A program made the position numbers and the translations under genes. The notes under the pieces are model-generated. The model worked only from the letters and a program-made list of their open reading frames with translations, was not told where the DNA came from and did no database searches. Below, piece by piece: positions 58,091-64,000 of a stretch of DNA of 64,000 bases. Origin of the DNA: Microbacterium sp. No. 7. GTDB taxonomy: Bacteria; Actinomycetota; Actinomycetes; Actinomycetales; Microbacteriaceae. The DNA lies in NCBI RefSeq assembly GCF_001314225.1, contig NZ_CP012697.1, forward strand, positions 310,001 to 374,000, written 5' to 3'. Numbering within the stretch: position 1 is the first letter of the stretch; each line of letters starts with the position of its first letter.

Positions 58091-60478
58091 GTGACTGCTC
58101 CGGCATCCACCTATGAGCTCGAGATCGGCGGCATGACGTGCGCGTCGTGCGCGAACCGCATCGAGCGCAAGCTGAACAAGCTCGACGGCGTCGAGGCGAC
58201 CGTCAACTACGCGACCGAGAAGGCGAAGGTCAGCGTGCCCGCGGGCTACGACCCCGCGCTGCTCATCGCCGAGGTCGAGAAGACCGGCTACACGGCGGCG
58301 CTGCCGCAGGCCGAGAAGGAGGATGCCGCCGGCGACCCCGAGCTCGACGCGCTGCGCACCCGGCTCGTCGTGTCGGTGCTGCTCACGGTGCCGGTCATCG
58401 CGATGGCGATGATCCCCGCGCTGCAGTTCACGTACTGGCAGTGGGCGTCGCTGACGCTCGCGGCGCCCGTGATCGTGTGGGGCGCGTGGCCGTTCCACCG
58501 GGCCGCGTGGGCGAACCTGCGGCACGGCACCGCGACGATGGACACGCTCATCTCGATGGGCACCCTCGCGGCGTTCCTGTGGTCGCTGTACGCGCTGTTC
58601 CTCGGCACGGCGGGCATGCCCGGCATGACGCACGGGTTCGACCTGACGCTGCAGGCGTCGGACGGCGCCGCCAACATCTACCTCGAGGTCGGCGCGGGCG
58701 TGACGATGTTCATCCTCGCCGGCCGCTACTTCGAGAAGCGCTCCAAGCGCCAGGCGGGCGCCGCGCTGCGCGCCCTGCTGGAGCTCGGCGCGAAGGACGT
58801 GTCGGTGCTGCGCGACGGCGTCGAGGTCTCGGTGCCCGTGGGCGAGTTGAAGGTCGGTGACGAGTTCGTCGTGCGGCCCGGCGAGAAGATCGCGACCGAC
58901 GGGGTCGTGACCTCGGGCACGTCGGCGATCGACGCGTCGATGATCACGGGCGAGTCGGTGCCCGTCGAAGTCGCCCCGGGAGATGCCGTGACCGGCGCGA
59001 CCGTCAACGCGGGCGGCCGGCTCGTCGTGCGCGCGACGCGCGTCGGCGCCGACACGCAGCTCGCGCAGATGGCGCGGCTGGTCGAGGAGGCGCAGGCCGG
59101 CAAGGCCGAGGTGCAGCGGCTCGCCGATCGCATCTCGGGCGTGTTCGTGCCGATCGTGATCCTCGTCGCGGTGGCGACGCTGGGCGGGTGGCTGGGCGCG
59201 GGATTCCCGGCATCCGCCGCGTTCACGGCCGCCGTCGCGGTGCTCGTGATCGCGTGCCCGTGCGCGCTGGGCCTCGCGACGCCCACGGCCCTGCTGGTCG
59301 GCACGGGCCGGGGCGCGCAGCTCGGCGTCCTCATCAAGGGGCCCGAGGTACTGGAGTCGACGCGCCGCATCGACACGGTCGTGCTCGACAAGACGGGCAC
59401 GGTCACGACGGGCCGCATGACGCTCGTCGACGTCGTCGCCGAGCCCGGCACGGATGCCGCCGACCTGCTGCGCCTCGCCGGCGCCCTGGAGAACGCCTCG
59501 GAGCACCCCATCGCCCAGGCCATCGCCCGCGCCGCGGCGGCCCCCTCGCCCGAGGGCGCTGGTCATTCTCGCGAGGGTGGCACTTCCGCTCGCGAGGGTG
59601 CTGGTTATTCTCGCGAGGGTGCTAGTTCTGCCCGCGAGGGTGCCACTTCCGCCCGCGAGGGTGCCACTTCCGCTCGCGACGGTGCCACGTCCGCCCGCGA
59701 GGGTGCCCTTCCCGCCCCCGAGGGCTTCCAGAACGTCGAGGGCAAGGGCGTCACGGGCGTCGTGGACGGCCACGCGGTCGTCGTCGGCCGCGAGTCGCTG
59801 CTCGCCGATTGGGCGCTGCGTCTGAGCCCCGAGGTCGCGGCCGCGAAGGCACGCGCCGAGGGCGAGGGCAAGACCGTCGTCGCCGTGGGATGGGACGGCG
59901 CGGCCCGCGGCATCCTCGTCGTCGCCGACACCGTCAAGCCGACGAGCGCGCAGGCGATCGCCGAGCTCAGGGGCCTCGGGCTGACGCCCGTGCTGCTGAC
60001 GGGCGACAACGCCGCCGTCGCGCAGCAGATCGCGGCCGAGGTAGGGATCGAGCGCGTGATCGCCGAGGTGCTGCCGCACGACAAGGTCGACGTCGTCGCC
60101 GGGCTGCAGGCCGAGGGACGCGTCGTCGCGATGATCGGCGACGGCGTGAACGACGCGCCGGCGCTCGCCCGCGCCGACCTCGGCATCGCGATGGGCACGG
60201 GCACCGACGTGGCGATCGAGGCGAGCGACATCACGCTCGTGCGCGGCGACCTGCGCGGCGCCGTGGACGCCATCCGCCTGTCGCGCCGCACCCTCGGCAC
60301 GATCAAGGGCAATCTCTTCTGGGCGTTCGCATACAACGTCGCGGCGATCCCGATCGCGGCGCTGGGACTGCTGAACCCCATGCTCGCGGGCGCGGCGATG
60401 GCGTTCTCGAGCGTGTTCGTGGTGGGCAACAGCCTGCGGCTGCGCGGGTTCCGGAGCGTGACGGGAGGTCGGGCATGA
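58091..60478 (+). CDS. copA: Copper-exporting P1B ATPase CopA with repeat insertion
   Basis: 795-residue Cu(I) ATPase. An N-terminal metal-binding domain has GMTCASC (Cys17, Cys20), followed by eight spans. The transport site CPC is at 389-391 (VIACPCALG), TGES is in SMITGESVP, the phosphorylated Asp433 in DKTGTVTTG, the SEHP N-domain motif and the GDGVND hinge near 680. Between SEHP (about 475) and FQNVEGKGV an in-frame insertion of about 55 residues (487-542) is made of 7-residue repeats such as SAREGAT. It lies on the surface of the nucleotide-binding domain, so activity may be kept. GTG 58091 start. Confidence 0.95.
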   Translation: MTAPASTYELEIGGMTCASCANRIERKLNKLDGVEATVNYATEKAKVSVPAGYDPALLIAEVEKTGYTAALPQAEKEDAAGDPELDALRTRLVVSVLLTVPVIAMAMIPALQFTYWQWASLTLAAPVIVWGAWPFHRAAWANLRHGTATMDTLISMGTLAAFLWSLYALFLGTAGMPGMTHGFDLTLQASDGAANIYLEVGAGVTMFILAGRYFEKRSKRQAGAALRALLELGAKDVSVLRDGVEVSVPVGELKVGDEFVVRPGEKIATDGVVTSGTSAIDASMITGESVPVEVAPGDAVTGATVNAGGRLVVRATRVGADTQLAQMARLVEEAQAGKAEVQRLADRISGVFVPIVILVAVATLGGWLGAGFPASAAFTAAVAVLVIACPCALGLATPTALLVGTGRGAQLGVLIKGPEVLESTRRIDTVVLDKTGTVTTGRMTLVDVVAEPGTDAADLLRLAGALENASEHPIAQAIARAAAAPSPEGAGHSREGGTSAREGAGYSREGASSAREGATSAREGATSARDGATSAREGALPAPEGFQNVEGKGVTGVVDGHAVVVGRESLLADWALRLSPEVAAAKARAEGEGKTVVAVGWDGAARGILVVADTVKPTSAQAIAELRGLGLTPVLLTGDNAAVAQQIAAEVGIERVIAEVLPHDKVDVVAGLQAEGRVVAMIGDGVNDAPALARADLGIAMGTGTDVAIEASDITLVRGDLRGAVDAIRLSRRTLGTIKGNLFWAFAYNVAAIPIAALGLLNPMLAGAAMAFSSVFVVGNSLRLRGFRSVTGGRA
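59551..59715 (+). repeat. In-frame 21-bp repeat array inside copA
   Basis: Seven or eight 21-bp units with core CTCGCGAGGGTGCCACT, encoding (S/A)(R)EGA(T/S/G)(S/Y). All units share one orientation and the same frame, with substitutions mostly at the third to fifth codons. The core equals that of the intergenic array at 23841-24096. Confidence 0.92.
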
Positions 60479-60813
60479 GCGAGCACGAGCACGTGGCGGA
60501 TCGCGTGGCTGAGCGGGCGGAGGAGCACGCGCACCACGGGTACATCAGCGACAAGGAGCGGTACCTCGCGCGGCTGAGGCGCATCGAGGGTCAGGCGCGC
60601 GGCATCTCGCGCATGGTCGACGAGGAGAAGTACTGCATCGACATCCTCACCCAGATCAGCGCCCTCACGAGCGCGCTCGAGGCCGTCGCCCTGGGCCTGC
60701 TCGACGACCACCTCAAGCACTGCGTGCTGGATGCCGCGCGCTCGGGCGGCCCCGACGCCGAGGCGAAGCTCGCCGAGGCGTCGGCCGCGATCGCGCGGCT
60801 GGTGCGGTCGTAG
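60475..60813 (+). CDS. csoR: Copper-sensing repressor CsoR
   Basis: 112-residue all-helical metal-sensing repressor. Cu(I) ligands Cys54 ([12 protein letters not shown]), His79 and Cys83 (DDHLKHCV) are all present, with DNA-contact residues in [17 protein letters not shown]. The His-rich N-terminus (EHEH, EEHAHHG) is an extension. ATG 60475 overlaps copA by 4 bases. Expected to bind the sites at 57482-57551 and perhaps those at 24339-24377. Confidence 0.94.
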   Translation: MSEHEHVADRVAERAEEHAHHGYISDKERYLARLRRIEGQARGISRMVDEEKYCIDILTQISALTSALEAVALGLLDDHLKHCVLDAARSGGPDAEAKLAEASAAIARLVRS

Positions 60814-60844
60814 GACGGCGTCGACGACCTGCCGACGACAGGTT

Positions 60845-60924
60845 TTGACTGCGTGATGGAAGAGGCCTAGTCTAAGAGGCGTTAGTGTTGACATGCCGCT
60901 GAACGCGGCGATGGGGGGATGAAC
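60845..60924 (+). promoter_or_regulatory. Promoter and hairpin leader of the bacteriocin gene
   Basis: TTGACT (60845-60850) and TAGTCT (60868-60873) are spaced 17 bp apart. In the leader, GCCGC and GCGGC form a small hairpin just before the G6 ribosome site at 60914. ATG 60925 follows with 5 bases spacing, while ATG 60919 is too close. Confidence 0.5.
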
Positions 60925-61224
60925 ATGAAGCGTCGATACGGTGTGGCTGCGGCCGGTCTGCTGTCGTTCGGGCTGGTGCTCGGCGGTGCGGCAGCCGCGA
61001 ACGCGGCGGTCTCCGTCGGTGGCGGCGAGTGGGACTACGGCACGGACTGGAACACGGTGTATTCGAAGTACAACCACTTCTCCAAGTCGCACAGCGCCAC
61101 CGCCTGCAACGGGATGGGCATCTGCGCGTATTCCGAGAAGCGGCCGTCCGTCTGGGCCAACGCGGTCATCGGCAAGGTTCCCTTCTCGGGAAACACCAGT
61201 GCCTACTGGAACGCCTGGTGGTGA
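60925..61224 (+). CDS. Lactococcin 972 family bacteriocin precursor
   Basis: 99-residue secreted peptide. A Sec signal (KRRYGVAAAGLLSFGLVLGGAA) ends at about ANA-AV, giving a mature peptide of about 70 residues. Mature features match lactococcin 972: GGGEWDYGTD near the N-terminus, VYSKYNHFSKSHSAT in the middle, SVWANAVIGK, and a final aromatic AYWNAWW. One Cys pair (TACNGMGICA) could form a disulfide, which the founding member lacks. Lactococcin 972 blocks septum formation by binding lipid II. It is followed by a lipoprotein and, further on, a peptidoglycan-binding adaptor typical of such loci. Confidence 0.87.
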   Translation: MKRRYGVAAAGLLSFGLVLGGAAAANAAVSVGGGEWDYGTDWNTVYSKYNHFSKSHSATACNGMGICAYSEKRPSVWANAVIGKVPFSGNTSAYWNAWW

Positions 61225-61311
61225 GCACGCCCCGTCTCGTCGAACGGACAGGATGCCGCGCTGCGGCTCGCGCGCGTGACCGGCTGCGTGACCCGATGAG
61301 GGGGCAGGCAG

Positions 61312-61983
61312 ATGGCTAGGGCCGTCCCCTCTCGGGGGCGAAAAGCCCTCGCCGTCATTGCCGTCGTCGTTCTGGGCGGGATGCTCGTCGCCTGCGCATC
61401 CGGCGATCCGGCGCCGGCCGCACAGGTGCCGGATGCCGAGGCGTCTCCCGTCAGCGGATATGACGGACCGGTTCCCGAGTTCTCAGGCCCGTGGGCCGAC
61501 GAGTTCGCGTCGTCCTACCGGAAGTCGACGTCCGATTTCGAGCGGGCGGCCCTTGAGGACGGCGAGATCTCGGATGCCGAGTACGTCGAGCTGCAGGAGC
61601 GCTTTCGCACCTGCCTCGCGGAGGGGAACATCGCCTTCACCGAGTTCAATCCCGACGGATCGTTCCAGTACCAGTTGCTCGGCGGCACGAGTCCCGACGA
61701 GGGCAACGAGGTCGTGACCGCGTGCGCGGTCTCCTCGGGACAGCGGACGCTGGGATTCCTCTACGTGGAGGCGCACCGCAATCCGCAGAAGCTCGTCGAG
61801 GCGGAGTTGATCGCCGCCTGCCTGGTGGAGCAGGGAGCCGTGGAGAAGGGATACACGGCCGACGACTACATGCGCGGTTCGTTCCCCTTCGTCGACGAGG
61901 AGAAGGGCGAGGAGCTGCTGGACTACTGCTCCGCGGACCCGCTCGGTCTCCTCGGCATGAAGGCGTCTGACTTCGCGGAGTGA
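61312..61983 (+). CDS. Secreted lipoprotein of the bacteriocin locus (PEFSGPWA family)
   Basis: 223-residue lipoprotein: signal with lipobox LVAC (Cys28). After the linker comes PEFSGPWADEFASSYRKS at 55-72, then SDFERAALEDGEISDAEY and four cysteines (RTCL, TACA, AACL, DYCS) likely forming two disulfides. It is paralogous to the lipoprotein at 62176-62823, which has the same motif, spacing and four cysteines. Encoded 87 bases after the bacteriocin. Possible roles: immunity at the cell surface or delivery partner. I do not know a characterised homologue. GAGGGGGCAGG precedes ATG 61312. Confidence 0.8.
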   Translation: MARAVPSRGRKALAVIAVVVLGGMLVACASGDPAPAAQVPDAEASPVSGYDGPVPEFSGPWADEFASSYRKSTSDFERAALEDGEISDAEYVELQERFRTCLAEGNIAFTEFNPDGSFQYQLLGGTSPDEGNEVVTACAVSSGQRTLGFLYVEAHRNPQKLVEAELIAACLVEQGAVEKGYTADDYMRGSFPFVDEEKGEELLDYCSADPLGLLGMKASDFAE

Positions 61984-62098
61984 CGGGGGGCGCATTGAAC
62001 GCCTTTCAGATCGCGTTTCGGGTGCACGTCGTCGCAATGCCGAGCACACGACCGGCCCCGCTCGACCGGCTGACGAACAACGAACGAGAGAAGCTCAG

Positions 62099-62161
62099 GT
62101 GACGGCGTTCTCGCGATGGACGGCCGGGGCGCTCGTCGTGCTGGCCGTGTGCGTGGGATGA
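62099..62161 (+). pseudogene. Truncated duplicate of the adaptor gene 5' end
   Basis: GTG 62099 opens a 20-codon frame TAFSRWTAGALVVLAVCVG ending in TGA at 62159-62161. Its first part (62105-62153, 49 bases) is identical to the start of the adaptor gene at 63277-63325. The original adaptor gene seems to have started here and to have been cut by insertion of the segment that follows. Confidence 0.85.
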
Positions 62162-62175
62162 CGAGGGTGTTCTGG

Positions 62176-62823
62176 TCACCATTCACCCGTCCGCTTCAGC
62201 GGGTCGAAGGTGCAGTTCGCCGCAACGCCGCTTGCCAGAAGTCGTGGGTCGTCTCTGTCGTACCACGACTGCAAGTCGGCCACGGTGAAGGATGGCTCCA
62301 CGACCTGCTCGGTGATCAGGCACTGCACGGCCAGTTCATCCATATCCGCGTTGTCAGGGTTGATGAGTAGGGCGGTGTAGAGAGTCTCGATCTGCGTGAG
62401 TCCGCTATCGTCGGAACATTGCCTCACTAGATCGTGGATATCTGCGTCGCTCCTCCCCTTGGGCGGTGTGACGCTCAGGCCGCCTCGCATAAAGTGCTCT
62501 ACGTCTGAAAAACCGGCAGATTCCAGACACGCCTTATTGAGCTGCTGAGTCTCAGCCAGGTTGGCATCCGTGATCTCCCCTTGGGCAAGGATGCTCCGGA
62601 TAAAATCGGACGGAGCGTCCGTGTATGCCTGAGAGAATTCTGCTGCCCAGGGGCCGGAGAACTCCGGCCCCTGGGCAGCAGAATTCGATGTGTCGTGCGG
62701 CGAGACGGGAACTTGTGCGGTACACGCGGAAAGGGCCGCAGTCAGTATCATCGGGAAGAATCCCGTCGTGATCCACCGTGACCGTGTCGAGGTGGGGTGT
62801 CTCGGGGAACCAGCGCGTCTCAT
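62176..62823 (-). CDS. Second PEFSGPWA-family lipoprotein
   Basis: 215-residue lipoprotein, signal with lipobox LSAC (Cys34), paralogue of the one at 61312: PEFSGPWAAEFSQAYTDAPS at 53-72, SDFIRSILAQGEITDANLAE, and four cysteines (KACL, RQCS, VQCL, ANCT) at matching positions. ATG 62823 overlaps the stop of the upstream peptide gene by 4 bases, so the two products are made together. The stretch encoding the motif is a perfect 24-4-24 inverted repeat in the DNA (62635-62686). Likely immunity or partner protein to the peptide; unproven. Confidence 0.82.
   Translation of the reverse strand: MRRAGSPRHPTSTRSRWITTGFFPMILTAALSACTAQVPVSPHDTSNSAAQGPEFSGPWAAEFSQAYTDAPSDFIRSILAQGEITDANLAETQQLNKACLESAGFSDVEHFMRGGLSVTPPKGRSDADIHDLVRQCSDDSGLTQIETLYTALLINPDNADMDELAVQCLITEQVVEPSFTVADLQSWYDRDDPRLLASGVAANCTFDPLKRTGEW
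62635..62686. repeat. 52-bp perfect palindrome inside a coding sequence
   Basis: Arms of 24 bp (62635-62658 and 62663-62686) are exactly complementary around the 4-base loop GAAC. Each arm ends in an EcoRI-type GAATTC. It encodes NSAAQGPEFSGPWAAEF, including the motif conserved between the two lipoproteins. The paralogue does not have it. Confidence 0.95.
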
Positions 62824-63128
62824 GCCCAGTAGTCGTATGCGCTGTACTTCCAGTTCGTGTAGCACGTCGTCAACTGTGACCGCATGCCCGTCGCTGCCTT
62901 GTTGCCCCAGATGATCTTGTCGCCGACCTTCTCATAGTACTGGCTGCGTGAACATGTCACAGCCTTGGAGTAGCCTCCGGTACCCCTGGTACTGGCCTCC
63001 ACTTTGCATGCAGCCGCATGAGCTTCAGAAGCGCCGGCTCCTGTCGTGGCAGCGCTTGCGGTGATAAACCCCGCGAGCAAGGTTGCGGCCAGCAGCGTGT
63101 ACGCAGATTTCTTGACGAGCCTCGTCAT
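62820..63128 (-). CDS. Small secreted bacteriocin-like peptide precursor
   Basis: 102-residue secreted protein. Signal peptide MTRLVKKSAYTLLAATLLAG and on to about AHAA; the mature part of about 62 residues has three cysteines (AACK, VTCS, TTCY), a central IIWGNKAATG and an aromatic end SAYDYWA. The WxNxA and aromatic ending recall lactococcin 972, but EW.YG and HSAT are absent, so it may be a distant member or another peptide. ATG 63128 follows GGGGGG. It is coupled to the lipoprotein downstream exactly as expected for a peptide/immunity pair. Confidence 0.72.
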   Translation of the reverse strand: MTRLVKKSAYTLLAATLLAGFITASAATTGAGASEAHAAACKVEASTRGTGGYSKAVTCSRSQYYEKVGDKIIWGNKAATGMRSQLTTCYTNWKYSAYDYWA

Positions 63129-63148
63129 TATCCCCCCATTTATTTATC

Positions 63149-63213
63149 CTTAGCGCGATTTCCCGCTAAGCTGATGCGAGCGTACATCGATATGTTGCGG
63201 AAGGGCAAGTCAA
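63149..63213 (-). promoter_or_regulatory. Leader hairpin and weak promoter of the second peptide gene
   Basis: CTTAGCG (63149-63155) and CGCTAAG (63164-63170) form a 7-bp hairpin just upstream of the G6 ribosome site. On the minus strand TTGACT lies at 63208-63213; a matching -10 is not clear (TATCGA at 63187-63192 gives 15-bp spacing). The layout parallels the leader at 60845-60924. Confidence 0.4.
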
Positions 63214-63270
63214 CGCTTGTCGCGAGCGGCGGGCAGGATGTGGTGTTAAAGAACCCGGGGGGATTCAGAA

Positions 63271-64000
63271 ATGCGCGCGTTCTCGCGATGGACGGCCGGG
63301 GCGCTCGTCGTGCTGGCCGTGTGCGCCGCGGGCGTGGCCGTCGGCGCCTGGCTCTTCGCGCCGGTCGTCCCGGGCCAGCTCGCATCGTCGGATGCCGTCG
63401 GCGGCACGGCGCCCGTGACCAGCCGGACCGTCGACGACCGGCGCACCGTCGAGCTCGTCCTGGAGGTCGAGACGCCGCTGCCGCTGCTGTCTCCGGCATC
63501 CGGGACGGTCACGGCCACGACATGCGGGCCGGGCGCCGCGCTCACGTCGGGGGAGTCGAGCCTGAGCGTCGACGGTGCCCGGATCGTGAGCCTGGCGACC
63601 TCCGTGCCGCTGTGGCGAGACCTCACCATCACCGACCGGGGCGATGACGTCGCCGCCCTGCAGACGGAGCTGAGCCGGCTGGGGTACCCCGTCACGGCCG
63701 ATGGCGTGATGGGCCCCGTGACGCTCGCCTCGGCCGCCGACCTGCTCGGGCTGACCGGTGCGAGCGCGCGGGAGTACGCGACCATCCGGGCCGCGTCGTT
63801 CCTGTGGCTCCCGGCTCCGAGCGTCGCCGTGCGCACGTGCGAGGCGGGCCTCACCTCACGGGTCGACGCCGGCTCGGCGCTCTACACCCTCGACGACGCC
63901 CTGACCAGCGCGCGGATCGCGACCGTGCCGACCGATGCGGTGCCGGGCCCGCGCGTGCTCGTCCTCGACGACCGGACGATCGCCGTGGACGAGGAAGGCG
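63271..64000 (+). CDS. Peptidoglycan-binding-domain adaptor protein (3' end outside window)
   Basis: Open to the end of the window (243 codons visible). A short cytoplasmic start and membrane span (WTAGALVVLAVCAAGVAVGAW) anchor it; an outside region follows with the PG_binding_1 pattern ITDRGDDVAALQTELSRLGY and PVTADGVMGPVTLASAADLLG at about 130-170. Such proteins precede ABC transporter genes in lactococcin-972-type loci of actinobacteria (recalled), acting as adaptor subunits. ATG 63271 follows GGGGGGATTC. Its 5' end is duplicated at 62105-62153. Confidence 0.82.
   Translation, partial: MRAFSRWTAGALVVLAVCAAGVAVGAWLFAPVVPGQLASSDAVGGTAPVTSRTVDDRRTVELVLEVETPLPLLSPASGTVTATTCGPGAALTSGESSLSVDGARIVSLATSVPLWRDLTITDRGDDVAALQTELSRLGYPVTADGVMGPVTLASAADLLGLTGASAREYATIRAASFLWLPAPSVAVRTCEAGLTSRVDAGSALYTLDDALTSARIATVPTDAVPGPRVLVLDDRTIAVDEEG

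Larger units (their letters stand above)
62162..63270. other. Lower-GC inserted cassette between duplicate adaptor 5' ends
   Basis: About 1.1 kb flanked by the 49-bp direct repeat, visibly lower in G+C and with different codon use. It carries only two genes, both leftward: a small secreted peptide and a lipoprotein related to the one at 61312. No integrase, transposase or classic terminal inverted repeat is seen, so homologous or template-switch insertion is more likely than transposition. Confidence 0.75.

Noticed and set aside
62820..63128. Assigning the second secreted peptide firmly to lactococcin 972
   Set aside because: It lacks the EW.YG and HSAT signatures; only the WxNxA and aromatic end are similar, so it is reported as bacteriocin-like.
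62162..63270. Insertion sequence
   Set aside because: No transposase and no terminal inverted repeats; the two genes are cargo-like only and the flanking 49-bp repeat is gene sequence, too long for a target-site duplication.

Overview
The window is very G+C-rich, uses GTG starts and 4-base ATGA/GTGA gene overlaps freely, and is full of intergenic GGATGCC/GGCATCC words. Together with the gene content this points to an actinobacterium of the Microbacteriaceae, most likely Microbacterium or a close relative. This is inference from sequence style; no 16S or other marker gene is present. There are no tRNA or rRNA genes, no CRISPR array and no recognisable transposase.

Layout. 1-3098: the end of a potassium-sensing kdpD-kdpE pair. 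3113-7886: a MOSC protein, a lower-GC AlbA_2/ATPase regulator-like gene and a PhzF-like protein, framed by two blocks of palindromic repeats. 7287-13398: a TetR regulator divergent from an acyl-CoA catabolic operon (biotin-dependent carboxylase beta and alpha subunits, acyl-CoA dehydrogenase, MaoC hydratase) resembling leucine/isovalerate degradation. 13442-18244: a trans-sulfuration-type PLP enzyme, a DUF4386/TetR divergent pair, a nucleoside-diphosphate-sugar-epimerase-like protein and a two-HTH Lrp regulator. 18384-23839: M20 amidohydrolase, DUF3100 permease, L-serine dehydratase and a GlcD-like flavoprotein. 24109-27157: a small Cys-rich protein behind CsoR-like sites, then a ketosynthase/AMP-ligase pair.

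27378-48320 is one large accessory block. It holds four luciferase-like flavin monooxygenases, a cysteine-synthase-like enzyme, two complete peptide/nickel-type ABC importers with fused ATPases, a DUF1684 protein, an MFS exporter and a GNAT acetyltransferase. I read it as scavenging of an organosulfur or related small molecule. Its three forward transcription units share GTGAC words spaced 10 or 20 bp apart upstream of their first genes, a candidate common operator.

48439-57425 carries small membrane proteins, two cupins, an Lrp/D-amino-acid dehydrogenase pair, a TetR/MMPL pair and a LacI/alcohol dehydrogenase pair. 57482-60813 is a copper operon (copZ, small membrane protein, copA, csoR) with two CsoR-type operators. 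CopA carries an in-frame array of a 21-bp repeat that also occurs as an intergenic array 35 kb away.

60845-64000 is the most novel part: a lactococcin-972-like bacteriocin gene, a lipoprotein, a truncated duplicate of the next gene's 5' end, and a lower-GC inverted cassette. The cassette carries a second small secreted peptide translationally coupled to a paralogue of that lipoprotein; beyond it lies a peptidoglycan-binding-domain adaptor that runs off the window. The two peptide+lipoprotein pairs suggest a modular toxin/immunity or toxin/partner system that gains cassettes by insertion. Several unrelated-looking intergenic repeat families run through the whole window and are listed separately.
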